From assembly GCA_902489445.1 (NCBI GenBank), contig CABTZX010000038.1, positions 1 to 13,836 on the forward strand: a stretch of DNA of 13,836 nt, given 5' to 3'. How positions within the stretch are numbered: the first letter of the stretch is position 1; each line of letters opens with the position of its first letter. The stretch is from an uncultured Bacteroidales bacterium. GTDB lineage: Bacteria; Bacteroidota; Bacteroidia; Bacteroidales; Porphyromonadaceae. The notes beneath the pieces were generated by a model. The model had not been told where the DNA came from. It saw nothing but the letters and a program-made list of their open reading frames with translations, and did no database searches. Shown piece after piece: positions 7,376 to 13,747 of this stretch. A program made the position numbers and the translations under genes.

Positions 7376-7645
7376 ATGTATTTGGATTCCGAAAAAAAGA
7401 AGGAAATCTTTACCGAGTATGGGGCAAAGCCTGAAGATACCGGCAGTGTAGAAAGCCAAACGGCTCTTTTTACGTATCGTATAGCGCATCTTACCGAACA
7501 TTTAAAGCAAAATCCTAAGGATCACGCCACGGCGCGTAGCCTGAAGATGCTGGTAGGTAAACGTCGTCGTCTGCTGGATTACGTAGCGAAAAAGGATATT
7601 GAACGCTACCGCGCATTGATTGCTAAGCTTGGTATTCGTCGCTAA
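7376..7645 (+). CDS. rpsO: 30S ribosomal protein S15
   Basis: This is a primary 16S rRNA-binding protein of the small-subunit platform. Its 89 residues are the normal length. Family signatures are clear: the early DTGSVESQ (residues 21-28), the helix HLTEHLKQNPKDH, and the C-terminal block LVGKRRRLLDYVAKKDIERYRALIAKLGIRR region (about 59-89), which contains the rRNA-contacting basic residues. It is transcribed alone, between its own promoter and terminator; no pnp gene follows, unlike in enterobacteria. The ATG follows an AT-rich leader with no Shine-Dalgarno site. Confidence 0.97.
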   Translation: MYLDSEKKKEIFTEYGAKPEDTGSVESQTALFTYRIAHLTEHLKQNPKDHATARSLKMLVGKRRRLLDYVAKKDIERYRALIAKLGIRR

Positions 7646-7685
7646 ACGAGTAGGACAAACTTCTAATCCAAGCGAACGAAAGCAC

Positions 7686-7717
7686 AAGGCACTCCGAACA
7701 TATCGGGGTGCCTTTTT
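7686..7717 (+). terminator. Intrinsic terminator of rpsO
   Basis: GGCACTCCGA (7688-7697) pairs with TCGGGGTGCC (7703-7712) over 10 bp with one G-U pair and a 5-nt loop, followed by five T residues (7713-7717). It is 40 nt after the rpsO stop. Confidence 0.9.
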
Positions 7718-7819
7718 AGCTCTTTATAGAGAAAGATCCATAGTAAAATTCGGAGAATTCGTGGGGATAGATATTTGTAGCGAGTAAGAACGGACTAAAA
7801 GCTATAGATAGTATCAGAA

Positions 7820-7856
7820 GAAAATCCCCGACCCGGCGTAAGTCCGGATCGGGGAT
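7820..7856 (-). terminator. Terminator of the gpmA-mmdB operon
   Basis: Read on the minus strand, ATCCCCGATCCGG pairs with CCGGGTCGGGGAT (7844-7856 with 7824-7836) over 13 positions with one mismatch. The strand then continues TTTTCTTC. It lies about 115 nt beyond the mmdB stop. The stem is symmetrical enough to back up rpsO termination too, but the T-run is on the minus-strand side. Confidence 0.75.
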
Positions 7857-7886
7857 ACAAATGAAAAAATGAAAGCTGTTCGGAAC

Positions 7887-7918
7887 GCTCTATTATAGCT
7901 TTGGAGCTTGAATAGAGC
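7887..7918 (-). other. Hairpin in the mmdB 3' untranslated region
   Basis: GCTCTATT (7887-7894) and AATAGAGC (7911-7918) form an 8-bp stem, and AGCT repeats inside can extend it. No T-run follows directly on the minus strand, though ATTTTTT occurs about 15 nt further on. It may be a weak first terminator or a 3'-end-protecting hairpin. Confidence 0.45.
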
Positions 7919-7970
7919 AGGTTTAGTTCATCGCCGTGCTAATTGGCTCAGTCCGGCGAGGTCAGTTGGA

Positions 7971-9128
7971 TTAGCCCAGGAAGCCGAGCAGCACCCCGGC
8001 AGCCACGGCGGAGCCAATCACCCCGGCCACATTCGGTCCCATAGCGTGCATCAGCAGGTAGTTGGTTGGGTCATATTTGAGCCCAACGATTTGCGAAATA
8101 CGCGCCGAATCGGGAACGGCACTCACACCGGAATTACCAATCAGAGGATTAACCTTATTCCCCGGTTTGAGGAAAAGGTTCATAATCTTCACAAACAGCA
8201 CGCCGGCACAGGTGGCTATGATAAAGGAGAAGGCACCAAGCCCGAATATCATTACCGATTTACCGGTGAGGAACTCGGTGGCTTGTGTAGATGCTCCTAC
8301 GGTGAGCCCCAAAAGGGTGGTTACGATATCGATAATCGGGCCCTTAGCCGCATCGGCAAGACGTTTGGTAACGCCACTCTCTTTCAATAGGTTTCCGAAA
8401 AAGAGCATCCCGAGCAGAGGCAAGCCACTCGGTACTAAGAAAGCCGTCAGCAGCAACCCCACTATAGGGAAGATGATTTTTTCCGTTTTGGATACTGCAC
8501 GAGGCGGCTTCATGCGGATTAAGCGTTCCTTTTTAGTAGTCAAAAGACGCATAAAAGGCGGTTGGATAATCGGCACGAGCGCCATATACGAATAGGCGGA
8601 AACGGCAATTGCCCCCATCAATTCGGGTGCGAGCCGGGAACTGAGGAAGATGGCGGTAGGTCCGTCCGCACCACCGATAATCCCAATAGCACCGGCTTCG
8701 TTAGGTGCAAAACCCAAATAGAGCGCGGCAATGTAGGCTCCGAAGATACCAAACTGAGCCGCTGCACCCACCAGCATTAGCTTAGGGTTGGAAATAAGCG
8801 CGGAAAAGTCCGTCATCGCCCCTATACCGAGGAAGATAAGCGGTGGATACCACCCTTGTCGGACCCCTTGATAGAGGATATTGAATACACTGCCCTCCTC
8901 GTAGATACCTACCTGCAGACCCGCATCTTTAAAAGGTATATTGCCGATGAGCATCCCGAATCCGATGGGAATCAGGAGGAGCGGTTCAAATTCGAAGCGA
9001 ATGGCAAGGAAGATGAACAGCAACCCTACCAGAATCATTATAAGATGCTGGTAGGTAGCATTGGCAAAACCGGTAAAAGAGTAGAAGGTCTCGATATTCT
9101 CCCCAAGGAAGGACCAAAAGCTACCCAT
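7971..9128 (-). CDS. mmdB: Methylmalonyl-CoA decarboxylase beta subunit (sodium-translocating)
   Basis: This is the integral membrane subunit that decarboxylates carboxybiotin and couples the reaction to sodium export. Its 385 residues are mostly hydrophobic, with many predicted membrane segments. The diagnostic motifs of the OadB/MmdB/GcdB family are all present: GGADGPTAIF (152-161, with Asp155 equivalent to the sodium-site Asp of the Klebsiella beta subunit), YSYMALVPIIQPP (179-191), GNLLKESGVTKRL (245-257) and NPLIGNSGVSAVP (327-339). Sequence alone does not separate oxaloacetate from methylmalonyl-CoA decarboxylase beta subunits; the neighbouring mmdA and mce point to methylmalonyl-CoA. 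It is the last gene of the operon, 21 nt after mmdC and followed by hairpins. The start is taken at the ATG giving MGSFWSFLGEN. Confidence 0.95.
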   Translation of the reverse strand: MGSFWSFLGENIETFYSFTGFANATYQHLIMILVGLLFIFLAIRFEFEPLLLIPIGFGMLIGNIPFKDAGLQVGIYEEGSVFNILYQGVRQGWYPPLIFLGIGAMTDFSALISNPKLMLVGAAAQFGIFGAYIAALYLGFAPNEAGAIGIIGGADGPTAIFLSSRLAPELMGAIAVSAYSYMALVPIIQPPFMRLLTTKKERLIRMKPPRAVSKTEKIIFPIVGLLLTAFLVPSGLPLLGMLFFGNLLKESGVTKRLADAAKGPIIDIVTTLLGLTVGASTQATEFLTGKSVMIFGLGAFSFIIATCAGVLFVKIMNLFLKPGNKVNPLIGNSGVSAVPDSARISQIVGLKYDPTNYLLMHAMGPNVAGVIGSAVAAGVLLGFLG

Positions 9129-9149
9129 AATGGTTATTCGGTTTTATCT

Positions 9150-9575
9150 CTATTCGATTACCACGAGGTCGGTACCTTCGAGGATAGAATCGCCCTTACG
9201 TACCTTGATTTCGACTACCGTACCATCCTTGTCGCTGTTGATGTTATTTTCCATCTTCATTGCTTCAAGTACGAGTAGTTTTTGACCGCGCTTCACTTTG
9301 TCGCCCACATTGACCACTACGTCAATGATCACGCCGGGCAGCGGAGCCTTAATAGCACCCCTGCTTGATGATGCCGCCGGCTTGGTAACCTTTTCCACCG
9401 GTTGAGCGGGCTGCGGACGCTTGATAGTGGGTGCGGCAGCTTTCTTTTTCTTTTCGGTGAGGATTTCTACATTGAAGGGCGTGCCGTTCACCTCCAATTC
9501 AGCTTCTTTGTCGTCTATCTTATTGATAGCAACGGTATATTCGGTGCCGTTGATTTTGTACTTATATTCCTTCAT
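9150..9575 (-). CDS. mmdC: Methylmalonyl-CoA decarboxylase gamma subunit, biotin carrier protein
   Basis: This is the biotin-bearing subunit that shuttles CO2 as carboxybiotin from MmdA to MmdB. The 141 residues divide into an N-terminal beta-rich part (1-40), a flexible linker rich in Lys, Ala and Pro (about 41-72), and a C-terminal biotinyl domain (about 74-141). The biotinylation motif EAMKMEN is at 104-110 with Lys107 as the modified residue. APLPGVIIDVVVNVGDKVKRG (starting at 77) is the typical first half of the domain. It has no carboxyltransferase or biotin carboxylase domain; those roles fall to MmdA, or are not needed. It is 55 nt after mmdE and 21 nt before mmdB. A biotin-protein ligase must be encoded elsewhere. 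Confidence 0.94.
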   Translation of the reverse strand: MKEYKYKINGTEYTVAINKIDDKEAELEVNGTPFNVEILTEKKKKAAAPTIKRPQPAQPVEKVTKPAASSSRGAIKAPLPGVIIDVVVNVGDKVKRGQKLLVLEAMKMENNINSDKDGTVVEIKVRKGDSILEGTDLVVIE

Positions 9576-9630
9576 AACACTGTTTCGTAGTGTGGGTTAT
9601 AGGTTCTTTGTTTGGATTATGCGATTCGAT

Positions 9631-9813
9631 CTAATACAGCCGAGTGGGAACTTCGCGCATCAGGTTGGTCTTTAGCGACCATGCGGAAGCGGTATTCGTT
9701 CGTTTGATGGTAAGTTTTGCGATATCCGTGTCGTGTGGCGTTTCGGCAAGCTCTTCGGAGAGAGCCATCAAAGCTGCCAGAATGAGCGGATCGTCTATTT
9801 TCTTCTTTCTCAT
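9631..9813 (-). CDS. mmdE: Small subunit resembling the MmdD tail, probable epsilon subunit
   Basis: This 60-residue soluble protein lies between mmdD (14 nt upstream) and mmdC. It has no membrane segment. Its middle and end line up with the cytoplasmic tail of MmdD in the same operon: ALMALSEELAETPHDTD matches GMALYEAMEEAHDTE, KLTI matches VLTL, and AWSLK...LREVP-like residues match PWSSK...LRTP, with about one single-residue gap. In Veillonella parvula, as I recall, the epsilon subunit MmdE (about 55 residues) is likewise related to the C-terminal region of the delta subunit, its gene has the same place in the order A-D-E-C-B, and it stabilises the complex. By similarity and position I assign MmdE. 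The ATG at 9811-9813 opens with a basic MRKKKIDD; a longer in-frame start at 9617-9880 belongs to another frame and is not used. Confidence 0.75.
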   Translation of the reverse strand: MRKKKIDDPLILAALMALSEELAETPHDTDIAKLTIKRTNTASAWSLKTNLMREVPTRLY

Positions 9814-9827
9814 AACGTATAGGATTG

Positions 9828-10826
9828 TTATCTGTTTCGCTGAGACGTTTTCTTAGGTCCGAGCGGTGTACGCAGGCCATAGATTTTGGAGCTCCAAGGC
9901 GAATACTTGCGTTCCGTGGGAACGAGCGTCAGTACATCGTCCTCCGTATCGTGCGCTTCCTCCATAGCTTCGTATAAAGCCATACCGATAGCGGCGGATA
10001 CGTCGCCCGGAATAAAGGCTCCATTGCTAAGTTTGCCGGAGGATGCCTGCTCCTTCCCTACGCTTTTGTTGAAGCGGCGCTTGGACAGAGCCACGGCGCT
10101 ATTTCCCGTAAGCTTAAAGAGGAGGAAAAGCACTGCCAACCCGAGGAATACCACCAGCATGGCGGTGATAGTCATCACGCCACCGTGAGGATCCCTCTGT
10201 TTCAGCGCTTGCAGCTTTTCGTTAGCATCAATGACCTCGTTGTTGCCCTGTGGGGTAACCTTTGGCGCATCTACACTGGCACCCGGGCCTGCCACCTTCC
10301 AGATGTTATTCGCCGCCTTATCCTCAGCAGAAACGTTTCCGTCGGGAATACGGCAGTAGGATTGGTCGGCAGCGAGCGAGGCGGGAATCGTAACGCTATC
10401 CAGAATGGTTTTACCGTCGCCGGAAACCAAAGCGATAAAATTATCCTCACCCTTCTTCAGTTCGAAGTTGGTGTGTAGCGTGCCTCTTGCCGCCATACCG
10501 TCCGCACGGAACAGCAGTTGCTGGCGAGGGGCTATTTTGGTTAGTATATCGCCTTTGGGGATAGCGTATTTTCGCAGGTCGTTACGGTCGTCAGTGAGGT
10601 AGAAGCCTCTTACATCCACCGTAGCCGCCGAGCGATTGTACAATTCGATCCATGCGCTCCGATTGCCGTAATCATCCACAAAGTTGGTTTCGTTATCCAC
10701 AAGTACTTCGTTGATCACTACCGGCCCCTCCTTCGGACGCTTATTGCCACACGCTGTGAGGGCAACAAGCATCATCGGGAGCAATAGGATCCGTACAACA
10801 GCCAAAGTTTGCTTATTGCAAATCAT
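9828..10826 (-). CDS. mmdD: Methylmalonyl-CoA decarboxylase delta subunit with lamin-tail domain, lipoprotein
   Basis: This is the OadG-like subunit that anchors the carboxyltransferase to the membrane pump. I place the start at the ATG 10824-10826 (332 residues), not at the longer 369-codon frame. The internal start is 7 nt after the mmdA stop and is followed at once by a lipoprotein signal (MICNKQTLAV..., lipobox LTAC with Cys26), whereas the longer form overlaps mmdA by about 100 bp. A lamin-tail domain follows (about 36-160: VVINEVLVD, SAWIELYNRS, VDVRGFYLTDD, LHTNFELKKGEDNF), then a linker, one membrane helix (about 217-239) and a cytoplasmic tail (about 272-320: SAAIGMALYEAMEE, YSPWSSKIYGLR) typical of Bacteroidota OadG. 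The lamin-tail domain would be periplasmic, which agrees with the N-out orientation of OadG. Its partner is unknown. Confidence 0.88.
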   Translation of the reverse strand: MICNKQTLAVVRILLLPMMLVALTACGNKRPKEGPVVINEVLVDNETNFVDDYGNRSAWIELYNRSAATVDVRGFYLTDDRNDLRKYAIPKGDILTKIAPRQQLLFRADGMAARGTLHTNFELKKGEDNFIALVSGDGKTILDSVTIPASLAADQSYCRIPDGNVSAEDKAANNIWKVAGPGASVDAPKVTPQGNNEVIDANEKLQALKQRDPHGGVMTITAMLVVFLGLAVLFLLFKLTGNSAVALSKRRFNKSVGKEQASSGKLSNGAFIPGDVSAAIGMALYEAMEEAHDTEDDVLTLVPTERKYSPWSSKIYGLRTPLGPKKTSQRNR

Positions 10827-10833
10827 AATAGGC

Positions 10834-12387
10834 TTAGAGCGGTACGTTATCGTGTTTCTTTGCAGGAATCGTATCCTTTTTGGTACGAAGCTGTTCGAGG
10901 GCGCGGATAATGCGGAAGCGCGTGTTGCGCGGTTCAATTACATCATCCAGATACCCGTAGGAAGCTGCGTTGTACGGGTTAGCAAACGCCTTGCGGTATT
11001 CCTCTTCCTTTTCAAACGCCGTTTTGGCGGGATCTTCGGAAGCGGCTACCTCCTTAGCGAAGATAATTTCCACCGCACCGCTGGGACCCATTACGGCGAT
11101 TTCAGCTGAAGGCCATGCATAGTTCAGATCCGCCTTCAGATGCTTGGACCCCATAACGATATAGGCACCTCCGTACGCTTTGCGCAGGGTAACGGTAACC
11201 TTGGGTACGGTTGCTTCGCCGTAGGCATAGAGCAATTTGGCTCCGTGGGTAATTACGGCATTGTATTCCTGACCCGTGCCGGGAAGGAACCCGGGAACGT
11301 CTACCAAAGTGACAATCGGTATATTGAAAGCGTCGCAGAAGCGAACAAAGCGTGCCGCCTTGCGCGACGAATTGCAGTCCAAGCTGCCCGCCATTACTTG
11401 TGGCTGATTGGCAACCAAACCTACGCTCATACCGTTAAAGCGAGTAAATCCCACAATGATGTTGCGTGCATAATCGGCGTGCACTTCAAGGAATTCGCCG
11501 TTATCCACAATAGCGCCAATCACTTCGTACATATCGTACGGTTTGTTGGGTTCATCGGGGATAATTTCGTTCAGCATATCTTCCTTACGGTCGATGGGGT
11601 CGTTGCATTCCACGTAAGGCGGTTCTTCGAGGTTATTCTGCGGCAGGAAGCTGAGTAGATGACGAATGAGGCGAATGCCGTCTTCTTCCGTATCTACGGC
11701 AAAGTGGGATACACCGCTCTTAGAAGCGTGTACATCGGCGCCGCCCAATTCTTCCTGAGTGACATCTTCACCGGTAACCGTTTTAACCACTTTCGGTCCC
11801 GTTAGGAACATATAGGATGTTCCCCGTACCATAATGTTAAAGTCTGTAAGAGCCGGCGAGTACACTGCACCTCCGGCGCAAGGGCCAAAGATGGCGGAGA
11901 TTTGCGGAATAACGCCCGACGCGAGGATGTTGCGTTCGAAAATTTCGCCGTAACCGAAGAGCGCATTAACGCCTTCCTGGATACGTGCGCCGCCGGAGTC
12001 GTTCAACCCGATAACGGGCGCACCCATCTTCATGGCAAGATCCATCACTTTGCAGATCTTTTTGGCGAGCATTTCGCCCAGAGCACCGCCCAACACGGTA
12101 AAATCCTGAGCAAAGAGGTATACCAAACGTCCTTCGATGGTACCGCTTCCCACTACCACGCCGTCGCCAAGAATCTTTTTCTTATCCAACCCGAAATTGG
12201 TCGACCGAAGCTCTACGAACATATCTATTTCCTCGAAGCTGCCTTCGTCCACCAACATGGCAATACGTTCGCGAGCGGTATATTTACCACGTTCGTGCTG
12301 TTTTTCGATTCGTTTTTCGCCACCGCCCAAGCGTGCTTGTTCGCGTTTGGCGATCAGCTCTTTTATTTTCTCTACTTGTTCACTCAT
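10834..12387 (-). CDS. mmdA: Methylmalonyl-CoA decarboxylase alpha subunit (carboxyltransferase)
   Basis: This cytoplasmic subunit transfers the carboxyl group of methylmalonyl-CoA to biotin on MmdC, yielding propionyl-CoA. It has 517 residues, normal for the acyl-CoA carboxyltransferase family (MmdA/PccB). The N-terminal crotonase-like half has GGALGEMLAKK (100-110), LNDSGGARIQEGV (128-140), FGPCAGGAVYSPALTDF (167-183) and TGEDVTQEELGGADVH (205-220). The C-terminal half has VDVPGFLPGTGQEYNAVITHG, LRKAYGGAYIVMGSK and AWPSAEIAVMGPSGAVEI. The family is close to propionyl-CoA carboxylase beta chains. With an OadB-type membrane subunit and no biotin carboxylase gene nearby, decarboxylation is the likelier direction. 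The gene lies 41 nt after mce and 7 nt before mmdD. Its ATG is preceded by an AT-rich stretch. Confidence 0.95.
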   Translation of the reverse strand: MSEQVEKIKELIAKREQARLGGGEKRIEKQHERGKYTARERIAMLVDEGSFEEIDMFVELRSTNFGLDKKKILGDGVVVGSGTIEGRLVYLFAQDFTVLGGALGEMLAKKICKVMDLAMKMGAPVIGLNDSGGARIQEGVNALFGYGEIFERNILASGVIPQISAIFGPCAGGAVYSPALTDFNIMVRGTSYMFLTGPKVVKTVTGEDVTQEELGGADVHASKSGVSHFAVDTEEDGIRLIRHLLSFLPQNNLEEPPYVECNDPIDRKEDMLNEIIPDEPNKPYDMYEVIGAIVDNGEFLEVHADYARNIIVGFTRFNGMSVGLVANQPQVMAGSLDCNSSRKAARFVRFCDAFNIPIVTLVDVPGFLPGTGQEYNAVITHGAKLLYAYGEATVPKVTVTLRKAYGGAYIVMGSKHLKADLNYAWPSAEIAVMGPSGAVEIIFAKEVAASEDPAKTAFEKEEEYRKAFANPYNAASYGYLDDVIEPRNTRFRIIRALEQLRTKKDTIPAKKHDNVPL

Positions 12388-12428
12388 AATGGGGTTGTAT
12401 TTTTCCTTCTTTATATTAGATTTTCATC

Positions 12429-12848
12429 CTATTTATCGGCTTTGTCTTTGCAGTCGCAAAGCTCCAGGAGCAAGCCGTGGCAGCTTTTCGGGTGCAGGAA
12501 GCCGATGTTGAGCCCTTCGGCGCCTTTGCGGGATTGCTTATCGATCAGCCGAACGCCCTTGTCGCCGGCTTCTTTCAGCACCTGGCTTGAGTTGGGTACC
12601 GCAAAGGCGATGTGGTGAATGCCTTCGCCGCGCTTTTCCAAAAATCCGGAGATGGGGCTTTCGTCGCTGGTCGGTTCCAAAAGCTCCAACTTAGTTTGTC
12701 CTATTTTGAGGAAAGCGGTTTTTACCTTCTGATCCGGTACCTCTTCTATGTTGTAGCACTTGAGTCCTAATACGCCTTCAAAAAAAGGCAGTGCTTCTTC
12801 AATGCTCTTTACGGCAATGCCGATATGTTCGATATGGGTCAAATCCAT
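12429..12848 (-). CDS. mce: Methylmalonyl-CoA epimerase
   Basis: This enzyme interconverts (R)- and (S)-methylmalonyl-CoA, linking the B12-dependent mutase product to the decarboxylase encoded next to it. It is a 139-residue vicinal-oxygen-chelate protein of normal length, with two beta-alpha-beta-beta-beta repeats. The metal ligands are visible: His8 in HIEHIGIAV, His79 in GIHHIAFAV and Glu129 in LLLEL; the fourth is probably Gln51 in KIGQTKLELLEP. DKQSRKGAEGLNIGFLHP (103-120) is the usual loop before the last strands. It lies 27 nt after gpmA and 41 nt before mmdA, so substrate supply and consumption are in one transcript. The mutase genes are not in the window. Confidence 0.95.
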   Translation of the reverse strand: MDLTHIEHIGIAVKSIEEALPFFEGVLGLKCYNIEEVPDQKVKTAFLKIGQTKLELLEPTSDESPISGFLEKRGEGIHHIAFAVPNSSQVLKEAGDKGVRLIDKQSRKGAEGLNIGFLHPKSCHGLLLELCDCKDKADK

Positions 12849-12875
12849 AATACTACGTTGTTTTAATATGATTAC

Positions 12876-13622
12876 TTACTTTCTACTTCCCTGCTTAGCG
12901 ACAGCTTCCTGAAGCTTTCTGATTTCCTCCGGATCACCTAAGAAGCGGTCGCCTTTTAGTGTGAGCGATTGGTCGAACTCGAACAGGTAGGGCACGCCCG
13001 TAGGCAGGTTCAATGAGGGAATATCCGCATCGCTGATTCCCTTTAGTACCTTTACGATGCCGCGCAAACTGTTACCGTGAGCCGTTACAATCACATCGTC
13101 ATGCGTTTTTAGCGAAGGCAGAATAACGTCATTAAAGAAGGGCAGGATGCGCGCCACCGTTTCCTTGAGTGATTCGGTGAGCGGCAAATCTTCAGCTTTT
13201 ATGCCTCGATAGCGCGGATCTTGGAACGGGCTGCGTTCGTCCTCCTTATCCATAGGCATAGGCGGCACATCATAGCTACGGCGCCAAATGTGCACCTGTT
13301 CTTCGCCATACTTTTCCGCCATTTCGGTTTTGTTAAGCCCCTGCAAGGCGCCGTAATGCTTTTCGTTTAGTCTCCACGTTTTTTCCACGGGAATCCAATC
13401 GAGATCCATCTCATCCAGCACTATGTTGAGCGTTTTAATGGCTCGTTTCAGATAAGAAGTGTACGCCATCGTGAAGTGGAACCCCTCTGCGCGGAGCAAC
13501 TTGCCCGCACGATGCGCTTCCTCAACACCTTTCTCGCTCAGATCGACGTCCGTCCAGCCGGTAAAACGATTCTCTTTATTCCACGTGCTTTCTCCGTGAC
13601 GTAACAATACCAATCTTTTCAT
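12876..13622 (-). CDS. gpmA: 2,3-bisphosphoglycerate-dependent phosphoglycerate mutase
   Basis: This glycolytic enzyme interconverts 3- and 2-phosphoglycerate. I start it at the ATG 13620-13622, giving MKRLVLLRHGEST and 248 residues, the standard GpmA length. The longer 288-codon frame adds 40 residues without family similarity and would place its ATG upstream of the likely promoter. Catalytic residues are present: His9 in RHGE, Arg60 in SYLKRAIKT, Glu87 in RLNEKHYGALQGLNK, and His182 in TAHGNSLRG. The EDERSPFQDPRY stretch and PTGVPYLFE near the C-terminus are typical of the cofactor-dependent class. It is the first gene of the minus-strand operon, 27 nt before mce, an unusual partnership of glycolysis with propionate formation. 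Confidence 0.95.
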   Translation of the reverse strand: MKRLVLLRHGESTWNKENRFTGWTDVDLSEKGVEEAHRAGKLLRAEGFHFTMAYTSYLKRAIKTLNIVLDEMDLDWIPVEKTWRLNEKHYGALQGLNKTEMAEKYGEEQVHIWRRSYDVPPMPMDKEDERSPFQDPRYRGIKAEDLPLTESLKETVARILPFFNDVILPSLKTHDDVIVTAHGNSLRGIVKVLKGISDADIPSLNLPTGVPYLFEFDQSLTLKGDRFLGDPEEIRKLQEAVAKQGSRK

Positions 13623-13655
13623 AACCTTTTCCACCAATACTATATACTGCTTCGG

Positions 13656-13663
13656 CAAAGTTA
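13656..13663 (-). promoter_or_regulatory. Second candidate -7 box before gpmA
   Basis: Minus-strand TAACTTTG matches TAnnTTTG and lies 33 nt before the gpmA ATG. It could be an inner promoter with a short leader. The outer box at 13722-13729 looks better because it is followed by GCA like the tnaA and rpsO boxes. Confidence 0.4.
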
Positions 13664-13721
13664 TCGTATTTCTGCCAATAAGCCGTCCCTTTGCGTGTGC
13701 CTTTATTCGGAATGAGTGCTG

Positions 13722-13729
13722 CAAAGGTA
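13722..13729 (-). promoter_or_regulatory. gpmA-mce-mmdADECB operon promoter, -7 box
   Basis: Minus-strand TACCTTTG followed by CA is identical in its core to the rpsO box. It would give a leader of about 90 nt. A CTTG at 13747-13750, 17 nt upstream, may stand for the -33 element, and it joins directly to the decamer array. I saw no further TAnnTTTG box between the operon genes. Confidence 0.6.
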
Positions 13730-13747
13730 CAACATGCCGCAACCCCC

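Larger units (their letters stand above)
7646..7970. other. Convergent intergenic region between rpsO and mmdB
   Basis: This 325-bp stretch contains no gene that I can support. It holds the rpsO terminator (7686-7717), a minus-strand terminator (7820-7856), and a third hairpin (7887-7918) close to the mmdB stop. The short open frames on either strand have no recognisable content. Confidence 0.7.

Noticed and set aside
10827..10937. 37-codon N-terminal extension of mmdD
   Set aside because: It overlaps the end of mmdA, and the lipoprotein signal begins only at the internal ATG 10824-10826, so the extension would bury the signal.
10834..12387. Propionyl-CoA carboxylase beta chain working in the biosynthetic direction
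   Set aside because: No biotin carboxylase gene is present, while a complete set of membrane decarboxylase subunits follows. The family similarity alone cannot exclude it, but the context argues against it.
13623..13742. 40-codon N-terminal extension of gpmA
   Set aside because: The family begins at MKRLVLLRHGE, and the extension spans both candidate -7 boxes, so it is upstream untranslated sequence.
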